Below are positions 1 through 5,735 of a stretch of DNA of 9,667 nucleotides, piece by piece (the stretch's first letter is position 1; each line of letters starts with the position of its first letter). The DNA comes from Silvanigrellaceae bacterium (GTDB lineage Bacteria > Bdellovibrionota > Oligoflexia > Silvanigrellales > Silvanigrellaceae), in NCBI GenBank assembly GCA_947475135.1, contig CANJMU010000012.1, forward strand, positions 1-9,667. The letters are read 5' to 3'. The translations under genes and the position numbers were made by a program. The notes below the pieces were generated by a model. The model saw only the letters and a list, made by a program, of their open reading frames with translations, made no database searches and was not told where the DNA came from.

Positions 1-317
1 AATGTCAAATGATTTTTTTCAGGAATAAGCACGGTTTCTATGTATTTATTATCCTTTAATTCTAAAATAAATTTGACACTAGAATCCTGTTCACTCTTTT
101 CAATAAAATGAATTTTTAAAGAAAGATTCAGATGAATATTGGATTGAAACCAACGCTGCATCGATTGAGGAATATGTTGAAATAATTTTTTTTGAGTTTT
201 ACTTTTATAAATACTTAAAAAAATATTTTTTGCATGAAGTTCTGATTTTTTCTCTAATAATTCTTCATTTAATATTTTTGCGAATTGTTTTTTTGTTAGG
301 GAATAAAAAGGTAACAT
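1..317 (-). CDS. rlmN: 23S rRNA (adenine-2503-C2)-methyltransferase RlmN, N-terminal part
   Basis: This is the first 105 codons of a gene that runs off the left edge. RlmN is a cytoplasmic radical-SAM enzyme that methylates C2 of A2503 in 23S rRNA and of A37 in some tRNAs. Seen here is the N-terminal accessory domain: MLPFYSLTKKQFAKIL at residues 1-16, an ELHAKNIF segment at 26-33 where family members have the 'RA.QIf.wlY' helix, IPQSMQRWF at 49-57 matching the 'lpk.lR..L' helix, and VKFILELKDN then IETVLIPE at 81-100, the strand pair that precedes the 'R.TlCvSsQvGC' region. The sequence ends just before that segment, so the CxxxCxxC cluster motif is not visible. The ATG at 317 has a weak GGCGAG Shine-Dalgarno sequence and lies inside an 11-bp inverted repeat described separately. 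The paralogue Cfr is an alternative, but the ETVLIP wording favours RlmN. Confidence 0.78.
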   Translation of the reverse strand, partial: MLPFYSLTKKQFAKILNEELLEKKSELHAKNIFLSIYKSKTQKKLFQHIPQSMQRWFQSNIHLNLSLKIHFIEKSEQDSSVKFILELKDNKYIETVLIPEKNHLT

Positions 318-370
318 TTTTTCTCGCCGTCATACAATTGATAAAAATAGGAGAGAAGCAAATGTTACCT
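309..370 (-). promoter_or_regulatory. Inverted repeat enclosing the rlmN start codon
   Basis: The 11-base arm AGGTAACATTT at 309-319 is exactly complementary to AAATGTTACCT at 360-370, with 40 bases between them. On the minus-strand transcript the second arm (319-309) contains the rlmN ATG (317-315), and the weak Shine-Dalgarno sequence sits in the loop. If the leader extends past 370, the stem would cover the start codon, which suggests translational control or an operator. The pairing is read directly; the function is inference. A chance repeat of this size somewhere in a 10-kb AT-rich window is possible. Confidence 0.4.
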
Positions 371-396
371 AAACCGTCAAGTTTTTTTACCTAACC
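365..396. repeat. Paired direct repeat TTACCTAA(A)CC in the rlmN / 500-970 intergenic region
   Basis: TTACCTAAACC at 365-375 recurs as TTACCTAACC at 387-396, 22 bp downstream, so the two copies lie on about the same helical face. An inverted partial copy (AGGTAA) lies at 309-314. They sit between two divergent start codons (317 minus and 500 plus), where a regulator could act on either gene. The rest of the 318-499 gap is AT-rich; I found no convincing -35/-10 pair in it on either strand. Confidence 0.3.
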
Positions 397-499
397 AATC
401 AATATCTTTGGTATATTTTTGTTGTATTTTTAAAGAGTATTTCAGCTCCTCTGACAGAAAACAAGTCCAAATAAGTTTGTTGCACATGAGGTTTCATTT

Positions 500-970
500 A
501 TGAGTCAGGAAGATAAACATTGGTCCTTAAAGAAACAAAAGATACATGTAACACTCAGTGATTTCGAACAAATTTATCCCATATTGCAGAAAAAAATATT
601 TCAACAACTCAATAACGATTTAAAATTTATCAAATCACAAAAGGATATTCCAAATCTTGCTCATTTAAAACATACATTGATACAAAATCAGCCCAGTCCT
701 GATAACAAATTTTTATCTCTATTTATTCAATTTCCAGAAAAATCAGGATTTTTACTTGAGCCAAATGACTACAAAATAGAATTGTACAATGCGACAAAAA
801 CAGCGCAGTATTTAACAAATAATTCTAATGAATTTTTCAAACAAGAACTTTTAGTTGTGAAAAGCAAAAATATTGAAACATTTCAGGTGCTCGACGAAAA
901 TTATGTCAGAAATAGTTACGGAACAACATTATCAGTCGAAGCTCTGAGTGAGTTTTTGTTGTTAGGTTAA
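500..970 (+). CDS. Hypothetical protein, 156 residues
   Basis: I do not recognise this protein. The ATG at 500 is preceded by TGAGG (487-491), eight bases upstream, a good Shine-Dalgarno sequence, and the frame is open for 156 codons to a TAA. The product is polar and lysine/asparagine/glutamine-rich, has no signal peptide or membrane segment, contains one tryptophan (residue 8) and no cysteine, and looks cytoplasmic. The N-terminal half (about residues 15-70) reads as amphipathic helix; the middle (LFIQFPEKSGFLLEPNDYKIELY, split here as LFIQFPEKSG at 74-83 and YKIELY at 91-96) alternates like beta strands. Hand counting of 541-720 gives 50 G+C in 180 bases (28%), in line with the AT-rich genes around it. 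It stands alone: divergent from rlmN and convergent with the Sel1 gene, with a 5-bp gap to that gene's stop. The reading frame is probably real; the function is unknown. Confidence 0.7.
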   Translation: MSQEDKHWSLKKQKIHVTLSDFEQIYPILQKKIFQQLNNDLKFIKSQKDIPNLAHLKHTLIQNQPSPDNKFLSLFIQFPEKSGFLLEPNDYKIELYNATKTAQYLTNNSNEFFKQELLVVKSKNIETFQVLDENYVRNSYGTTLSVEALSEFLLLG

Positions 971-975
971 TTTTT

Positions 976-1839
976 TTACGGCAAAATTTTGAAAGAATCA
1001 AAAAAGGAATCCTTATACATTGCGTCGTACCCCTTAAAAACAACGATCATGACTTGATAAAGACGGTGCCCTATAAAATAATGATGCACTTCAAAAAAAT
1101 AACCTTCTGCCCCTTGGCAGGTAAAGACTCTCCCGGGAATACCACCTAAGGTAACAGGTTTGTCGGATATCAGAGTTGCTTTGCCACCTTTAAGCGCCCC
1201 ATCCCGTGCCCTTGTCAGAACAGTTTCCGGAGAAGACACATCGACACTTGAAGGATAATCGTTGTACATCACCATATAAGCAACATACTTGTTTTGAGCT
1301 TCCACAAAGTAACTGTACAGAGTCGTACTACCAAGCGAATTTTGTAAAACAATCGTTTGGCTATCTGATTTTACTGTTCCCGGTATTAAAATGCTGAATT
1401 TTCCCTCTTGCGAAACAAATTCTTTGGGTTGTGGTTTATCTTCCAGAGCTTTTTTATCTCCGTGGTTTGCGGCTTTTTGATACCAATTCACAGCTAACTG
1501 GTAATCCTCTTCCACCCCAAGTCCGTTTTTGTAGAGGTCTCCCAAGCGATGCTCGGCACTAGCCTTGGTCTTATTGGACCCTTTTTTTGCATCTGAAGCC
1601 TGTCGATAATACTTTGCCGCCGCCGCATAATCCTTGTCCTGATACGCCTTATTTCCTCGAGTTAAATATTGTTCAGCTGTCAATTTTTGGGATACAGGTT
1701 TTTTTTGTGGAACCGGAGTTTGAAGCGCAGTCACAAGAGAAAGGTCTTGGGCTTTTGCAGTCCCTGATAAAAAGGCGGCCCAAACAAGAAGAACTATCGT
1801 AAACCCTGACACCCTATTCATTTTACAAAAAATATTCAT
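976..1839 (-). CDS. Exported Sel1/TPR-repeat protein with a C-terminal PsbP-like domain
   Basis: This 287-residue protein is probably periplasmic. Residues 1-30 are a Sec signal peptide: the hydrophobic core GFTIVLLVWAAFLSG is followed by AKA|QD, a standard signal peptidase I site. There is no lipobox (Cys5 is too early). After a Pro/Lys/Gln linker, residues 55-82 form a TPR/Sel1-like helix pair and residues 94-129 a Sel1 repeat (AEHRLGDLYKNGLGV then LAVNWYQKAANHGD). Residues 140-287 form a separate domain: FSILIPG (148-154), YMVMYNDYP (188-196), ARDGALKGGKA (211-221), GIPGRVFTCQG (233-243), GHRLYQVMIV (257-266) and DSFKIL (281-286). I recall similar patterns in uncharacterised secreted proteins, and the fold may resemble PsbP/DUF1795, but I cannot name the family. 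Sel1 repeats usually mediate protein contacts. The start is set by AAAGGAG (1853-1847), seven bases from the ATG. GC is about 47% by hand count, well above its neighbours, suggesting transfer or unusual codon selection. Confidence 0.85.
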   Translation of the reverse strand: MNIFCKMNRVSGFTIVLLVWAAFLSGTAKAQDLSLVTALQTPVPQKKPVSQKLTAEQYLTRGNKAYQDKDYAAAAKYYRQASDAKKGSNKTKASAEHRLGDLYKNGLGVEEDYQLAVNWYQKAANHGDKKALEDKPQPKEFVSQEGKFSILIPGTVKSDSQTIVLQNSLGSTTLYSYFVEAQNKYVAYMVMYNDYPSSVDVSSPETVLTRARDGALKGGKATLISDKPVTLGGIPGRVFTCQGAEGYFFEVHHYFIGHRLYQVMIVVFKGYDAMYKDSFFDSFKILP

Positions 1840-1846
1840 CTATCAA

Positions 1847-1853
1847 CTCCTTT
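1847..1853 (-). promoter_or_regulatory. Strong Shine-Dalgarno sequence of the Sel1-repeat gene
   Basis: AAAGGAG on the minus strand ends seven bases before the ATG at 1839. It is the strongest ribosome binding site in the window and fixes the start at the first Met rather than at Met7. Confidence 0.7.
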
Positions 1854-1890
1854 GTTTTCGATAAATATTTGATATTAATTTAGCAGAAAA

Positions 1891-1930
1891 AACCATTTTA
1901 TCCAGAAAGGCATCTCCCTTTCCTATGGTT
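1891..1930 (-). promoter_or_regulatory. Nested inverted repeat followed by a T run in the Sel1-gene leader (possible attenuator)
   Basis: On the minus strand AACCAT (1930-1925) pairs with ATGGTT (1896-1891), and inside them GAAAGG (1922-1917) pairs with CCTTTC (1910-1905) around a six-base loop. The outer arm runs into six consecutive T residues (1892-1887). It lies 50-90 bases upstream of the Sel1-repeat start, with no other minus-strand gene upstream that it could terminate. It could be an intrinsic attenuator or a two-part operator. The internal loop is asymmetric (2 versus 8 bases), so the hairpin would be modest in strength. Confidence 0.35.
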
Positions 1931-1986
1931 AAGCATCGTCAGAAAAAAAATTAAAATGAATACTTTTGCTATCTATCTGAGCTCTA

Positions 1987-2018
1987 ACCTCTTTCCTAAC
2001 TTCAGTTTAGAAAGAGGT
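1987..2018. promoter_or_regulatory. 9-bp palindrome upstream of glnN (candidate operator)
   Basis: ACCTCTTTC (1987-1995) is the exact reverse complement of GAAAGAGGT (2010-2018). The inner bases AAC (1998-2000) and GTT (2005-2007) also pair around the loop TTCA, giving a 14-by-14 stem with two central mismatches. It lies 92 bp before the glnN start, between the divergent Sel1 gene and glnN. No T tract follows on the plus strand, so it does not look like a terminator. Its spacing upstream of the weak candidate glnN promoter suggests a regulator binding site. The pairing is observed; the role is inferred. Confidence 0.4.
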
Positions 2019-2021
2019 CTA

Positions 2022-2050
2022 TTCAATACAAATTAAAATTATGTTAATAC
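2022..2050 (+). promoter_or_regulatory. Weak candidate promoter of glnN
   Basis: A poor -35 (TTCAAT, 2022-2027) is followed after 17 bp by TAATAC (2045-2050), which is preceded by TG at 2042-2043 as in extended -10 promoters. Each hexamer matches the sigma-70 consensus at only three positions, so this is tentative. If correct, transcription would begin near 2057 and the 1987-2018 palindrome would lie just upstream of the -35. Confidence 0.22.
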
Positions 2051-2064
2051 ATTGAGAACGATTC

Positions 2065-2089
2065 CTTTCGCTTTCACTTTCATTTTTCA
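2065..2089 (+). repeat. Pyrimidine-rich hexamer repeat in the glnN leader
   Basis: CTTTCG, CTTTCA, CTTTCA and a degenerate TTTTTCA follow one another directly, ending 11 bases before the GAGG Shine-Dalgarno sequence of glnN (2101-2104). It may be an unstructured, S1-binding translation-enhancing leader or simple low-complexity sequence. Confidence 0.35.
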
Positions 2090-2109
2090 ATTTTAAAAAT
2101 GAGGCCCCC

Positions 2110-4284
2110 ATGCATTTTAAAATCACCCAAAAAGAAGACAGCACCGCTCATAAAAATCTCCTTCCACCTATCAGCTCTATTTTTGGCCAAAATGTCTTTG
2201 ATTTAAAACAAATGGCAAAAAGGTTGTCCAAAATAGACCAAGAAAAAATAGCTTTTGTCATGAAAGTCGGTGGAAAAATAGACTCAGAATTAGCCACTCG
2301 AATTGCCAGCGCCGTCAAAGAATGGGCTGTGGATCTTGGAGTCACGCATTATTGTCACTGGTTTCAACCGCAAACAGGAAATACTGCCGAAAAACACGAT
2401 GCCTTTTTATGGTTCGATAAATCTGGCCTCCCCTTTGAAAAATTCACAGGAGAGGATTTATTACAAAGCGAACCAGATGCGTCCAGCTTTCCTTCTGGCG
2501 GCATTCGTTCCACCTTTGAAGCCCGCGGGTACACAGCATGGGATCCGAGCAGCCCTATGTTTATTATCGAAGAAACAAAAGGCAAAACGCTCTATATCCC
2601 CTCTGTTTTTTTAAGTTACACCGGTGACATTTTAGATTTTAAAACCCCACTTCTGAAATCCAATGATTCTCTTTCCAAAGAAGCTACAAAAACACTACAT
2701 TTATTGGGTGAAAATCAAACTGAATTTGTGATCGTCAATATCGGACCAGAGCAAGAATTTTTTGTTGTAGATAAAGATCTCGCCATGAAAAGAATAGACC
2801 TTAAATTTTCTGGCCGCACCATTTTTGGAAATAAACCACCAAAAGGACAGGAATTAGAAGATCATTATTTTGGAAACATTCCCTCTCGAGTTCAAGAATT
2901 TTTGCACGATTTTGAATTTGAAATGTACCGTCTAGGAGTGCCTATAAAAACGCGACACAATGAGGTTGCACCTGGACAATTTGAAATTGCTCCCATTTAT
3001 GAAAGCTCCAACTTAGCTTGCGATCATAATCAACTTGTCATGAAATATTTAAAAAGTGTGGCCTTAAAACATAATTTTGTTGTGTTGTTGCATGAAAAAC
3101 CATTTGCAGGAGTCAACGGAAGCGGAAAACATGTCAATTGGTCTCTCTCCGATTCCTCGGGAAGAAATCTTTTAGAGCCCGGAAAAACACCAAAAGAAAA
3201 TCTTGTTTTTTTAACATTTTTGGTCGCAATATTAGCTGGCGTCAACGATAATGCAGATGTTTTACGCGCCAGCATTGCCAATGCAGGCAACGATCATCGA
3301 TTAGGAGCTAACGAAGCGCCACCCGCTATTATTTCTGATTACTTAGGCAGCATGCTCGATAAAATTTTAAATTCTATTGAGAATGGAGATTCGGAAAAAA
3401 TCAATGCAGAAAAAATGATGATGGATTTAGGGGTCAGTCATTTGCAACAAGTTTCTCAAGATACGACAGATAGAAATCGAACATCTCCCTTTGCGTTCAC
3501 AGGAAATAAATTTGAATTTCGCGCAGTTGGTTCTAGCGCATCGATTAACTTTCCAACATGTATTTTAAACGCAGCTGTTACCGACAGTTTAGCGAAAATT
3601 AACGAAACAATAAGTCAACAAAAAAAATCTCAATTTATTTCAAGCAACGAGCTGATTTCAATTTTAAAAAATTATATTACTCAAACCAAAAGAATTCGCT
3701 TTGAAGGCAATGGATATTCGGAAGAATGGAGACAAGAAGCTTCAAAAAGAGGCTTAACAAATTGCTCTAATACCCCAGGTGCATTGGACTTTTTTAAAGA
3801 TAAATCAAAAACGCAATTTTTAATCAACACAAAAATATTTACACAAGAGGATATTCATGCACGACTCATCATCCAACAAGAAAAATATTTAAAAGAGATT
3901 TTAATTGAAATGAACTGCGCCTTAGAAATGGCTCATACACAAATTGTTCCCGCATGTTTAAAATATCAAAAATTATTATTCAAAAATTTAAAGCTTGCAG
4001 AAGAATTAAAAATCAATTCCTGCACAAAACAACTCACTCAAAATTACTCTGAAAAATTAAATCGTATTTATTCGTGCACGGAAGCCCTGCAATTACAGCT
4101 TCATAAATTCACTTCGGAAGGAGTCGATCATTATCATTTATCTGAAAGTTGCCGAAATGTTTACGAAAAACTCATTCCAAAATTAAATGAATTAAAACTT
4201 GCCGTTGATGGGATTGAAGAGGTGACTCCGGCAGACTTATGGCCTTTTCCAAAATATCGCGAAATGCTTTATGGGGTTGAATGA
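2110..4284 (+). CDS. glnN: Glutamine synthetase type III
   Basis: This cytoplasmic enzyme makes glutamine from glutamate, ammonia and ATP, the entry step of ammonia assimilation. At 724 residues it has the length of the GSIII family (about 700-730), far longer than GSI or GSII (about 350-470). Diagnostic segments in order: THYCHWFQPQTG (79-90), KHDAFL (95-100), the metal-binding GPEQEFF (212-218), RHNEVAPGQFEIAPIYE (282-298), GVNGSGKHVNWSL (334-346, nucleotide/glutamate site) and NDHRLGANEAPPAI (394-407). The C-terminal part (about 570-724) is the helical GSIII-specific extension. All catalytic blocks look intact. The ATG at 2110 has GAGG (2101-2104), five bases upstream. The GSI adenylylation loop is absent, as expected for this family, so control must be transcriptional or by other effectors. 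It converges on the purine permease with a 9-bp gap, and no P-II (glnB) gene or amt transporter is visible nearby. Confidence 0.96.
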   Translation: MHFKITQKEDSTAHKNLLPPISSIFGQNVFDLKQMAKRLSKIDQEKIAFVMKVGGKIDSELATRIASAVKEWAVDLGVTHYCHWFQPQTGNTAEKHDAFLWFDKSGLPFEKFTGEDLLQSEPDASSFPSGGIRSTFEARGYTAWDPSSPMFIIEETKGKTLYIPSVFLSYTGDILDFKTPLLKSNDSLSKEATKTLHLLGENQTEFVIVNIGPEQEFFVVDKDLAMKRIDLKFSGRTIFGNKPPKGQELEDHYFGNIPSRVQEFLHDFEFEMYRLGVPIKTRHNEVAPGQFEIAPIYESSNLACDHNQLVMKYLKSVALKHNFVVLLHEKPFAGVNGSGKHVNWSLSDSSGRNLLEPGKTPKENLVFLTFLVAILAGVNDNADVLRASIANAGNDHRLGANEAPPAIISDYLGSMLDKILNSIENGDSEKINAEKMMMDLGVSHLQQVSQDTTDRNRTSPFAFTGNKFEFRAVGSSASINFPTCILNAAVTDSLAKINETISQQKKSQFISSNELISILKNYITQTKRIRFEGNGYSEEWRQEASKRGLTNCSNTPGALDFFKDKSKTQFLINTKIFTQEDIHARLIIQQEKYLKEILIEMNCALEMAHTQIVPACLKYQKLLFKNLKLAEELKINSCTKQLTQNYSEKLNRIYSCTEALQLQLHKFTSEGVDHYHLSESCRNVYEKLIPKLNELKLAVDGIEEVTPADLWPFPKYREMLYGVE

Positions 4285-4293
4285 TTAAAAATC

Positions 4294-5619
4294 CTATTTC
4301 AATAAATTTGTTTTTTCCAATAAAATACTAAGGAAACAAACAATACTAATCACCCATAATGCAAAAGAAATATTTTTTATTTTTCCAGCCAATATTTTTG
4401 TAATAACGTAACTGACAATACCAAAAACAACACCCTGAGTAATAGAAAATGTAAGTGGCATCAATGCGATTGTAATAAAAATTGGGACAATTTCATCAAA
4501 AGATTCATAGCGAATATTTTTAATTACTTGCACCATTAATATTCCTACAAATATTAAAATAGGGGCTGTTGCAAATTGTGGAATCATCTGAACAATTGGG
4601 GCAATAAATAAGCATGGCAAAAAACAAAAAGCCGTGACAATAGAAGCTAGCCCTGTTCTTCCACCAGCTTGAATTCCTGTGGAAGATTCTATAAAAATAG
4701 TTCCCGGAGAAGTCCCTAAAAAACTAGCAAAGGTTGAGCTTAAAGAATCAACGATTAATGCTTGTTTCAATCGAAGAGGATTCCCCTCTTTATCTACAAA
4801 ATTAGCAGTGTTGGATAATGCAATCAAAGAAGAAATAGAATCAAATAAATTCGTCATTAATATAGAAATAATAGGAGGAAGCAGACTCCATTTTAAAGCC
4901 CCTAATATATCCACTTGGAATAATGTGGATTTAAAATCGGGGAATGAAAAAAGATGTTCTGGAATTTTTGTATACCCAAAAAAAATTCCTAGTAAAGAAA
5001 CAGACACAATAGAGAATAAAAATGCATAAGGTTTTTTTCTAAAAAATAAAAAAAATGTCATCAAAAAACCTAAAATTCCTAAAAATATTTTTCCATCAAT
5101 TTTATTTAAGGTAACAATTGTATTTGGGTCGGCCACAATTAAATTTAAATTTTTAAATCCAATAAATGCTAAAAAAAGTCCAATTCCACAGCTGAGTGCA
5201 TGCTTCATATTTGTTGGCAGAGCTTCTATAATTTTTTGTCGAATAGGAAAAATGGAAATCAATAAAAAAATAAGTCCAGACCAAAACACCATACCAAGTG
5301 CAATTTTCCATGGAATTTTATCTGCAATAATAATGGAATAGACAAGAAAAACATTCAATCCCATTCCAGGCGCAATGGCATAAGGTAACTTAATAAAAAG
5401 TCCTGCTAAAAATGTCATGAAAAATGCAAGCAAAACAGTACTGGTCAGAGCCCCGGAAATAGAAATCCCAGTTCCCGGAGCGCCCCAGATCATAGGATTC
5501 ACAATAACGATATAAGACATCGTAAAAAATGTTGTCAGACCAGCTAAAACTTCGCGAGAAAGATTTGTGTTTTTTGGAATTGCAAATAAACTATAAAAAA
5601 AAGATCTAAGATTTTGCAT
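4294..5619 (-). CDS. NCS2-family purine (guanine/hypoxanthine/adenine) permease, AzgA/PbuG type
   Basis: This inner-membrane proton-coupled nucleobase importer has 441 residues from the chosen ATG, typical of the AzgA/PbuG/GhxP branch of NCS2 (about 430-450). Signature segments: REVLAGLTTFFTMSYIV (22-38) followed by NP, PYAIAPGMGLNVF (79-91), LFDSISSLIALSN (258-270, the TM8 region whose Asp occupies the substrate-binding position) and GTSPGTIFIESSTGI (302-316, the TM10 region with the conserved Glu), then GGRTGL. A dozen or more hydrophobic segments fit the 14-TM fold. Substrate is inferred from family; which purine cannot be read. A TTG at 5631 would add four residues, but it has only a T-rich stretch upstream, whereas the ATG at 5619 has GGA seven bases before it. 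The gene lies right behind the rpsR terminator, so it needs read-through or a promoter overlapping that element. Confidence 0.9.
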   Translation of the reverse strand: MQNLRSFFYSLFAIPKNTNLSREVLAGLTTFFTMSYIVIVNPMIWGAPGTGISISGALTSTVLLAFFMTFLAGLFIKLPYAIAPGMGLNVFLVYSIIIADKIPWKIALGMVFWSGLIFLLISIFPIRQKIIEALPTNMKHALSCGIGLFLAFIGFKNLNLIVADPNTIVTLNKIDGKIFLGILGFLMTFFLFFRKKPYAFLFSIVSVSLLGIFFGYTKIPEHLFSFPDFKSTLFQVDILGALKWSLLPPIISILMTNLFDSISSLIALSNTANFVDKEGNPLRLKQALIVDSLSSTFASFLGTSPGTIFIESSTGIQAGGRTGLASIVTAFCFLPCLFIAPIVQMIPQFATAPILIFVGILMVQVIKNIRYESFDEIVPIFITIALMPLTFSITQGVVFGIVSYVITKILAGKIKNISFALWVISIVCFLSILLEKTNLLK

Positions 5620-5629
5620 AAAATTATCC
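5620..5629 (-). promoter_or_regulatory. Weak Shine-Dalgarno sequence deciding the permease start
   Basis: GGA (5629-5627) followed by seven bases precedes the ATG at 5619. The alternative TTG at 5631 overlaps this same site and has only T-rich sequence upstream. This favours the ATG. Confidence 0.5.
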
Positions 5630-5633
5630 AAAG

Positions 5634-5685
5634 TAAAAAAAATAAAAAAAAACGAAAAAGTATAATTTTAATACTTTTTCGTTTT
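5634..5685 (-). terminator. Rho-independent terminator of rpsR
   Basis: The arms AACGAAAAAGTAT (5651-5663) and ATACTTTTTCGTT (5671-5683) pair perfectly over 13 bp, extended by two A-T pairs on each side (5649-5685), around a seven-base loop. On the minus strand the stem is followed by a run of almost only T down to 5634. It lies 51 bp after the rpsR stop. The stem is unusually AT-rich, so much of its strength must come from length and the U tract. The plus-strand side has a short T run too, but no plus-strand gene reads into it. Confidence 0.85.
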
Positions 5686-5735
5686 AATCTAATAGATAAT
5701 TCAAATAAAATCTACATGAGCAGAAAAGAAATCCG

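Noticed and set aside
1..317. Cfr-type resistance methyltransferase instead of RlmN
   Set aside because: The IETVLIPE segment and the basic N-terminal layout read as RlmN, and the surroundings are core genes. The decisive catalytic part lies outside the window, so this is a preference and not proof.
978..991. Palindrome CAAAATTTTG at the 500-970 / Sel1 gene junction as a bidirectional terminator
   Set aside because: It has no loop and only one G-C pair at each end, and it lies inside the Sel1 coding region without a suitable following T tract.
976..1839. Lipoprotein reading of the Sel1-repeat protein because of the cysteine at residue 5
   Set aside because: The cysteine precedes the hydrophobic core instead of following it; the cleavage region is AKA|QD, typical of signal peptidase I.
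1955..1985. Possible sigma-54 promoter upstream of glnN around the TTTTGCT at about 1963-1969
   Set aside because: The required GG doublet ten bases before the GC is absent (AA is there instead), so the -24/-12 signature fails.
2148..3290. Several open frames of 65-103 codons on either strand inside glnN
   Set aside because: They overlap a complete, strongly conserved gene, have no plausible ribosome binding sites and encode nothing recognisable; they are shadows of the glnN codons.
4277..4302. Weak nested inverted repeat TTGAA-GATT / AATC-TTCAA at the end of glnN, with a T run some bases later
   Set aside because: The arms are only 4-5 bp, interrupted and entirely AT-rich except for one pair each, and the T run starts eight bases later. 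It is too weak to call a terminator.
4679..5029. 116-codon plus-strand frame inside the permease gene
   Set aside because: It is antisense to conserved NCS2 signature motifs, and its composition is that of reverse-complemented membrane-helix codons.
5629..5631. TTG start for the purine permease
   Set aside because: It has only a T-rich terminator tail upstream and no Shine-Dalgarno sequence; the ATG twelve bases on has GGA at proper spacing.
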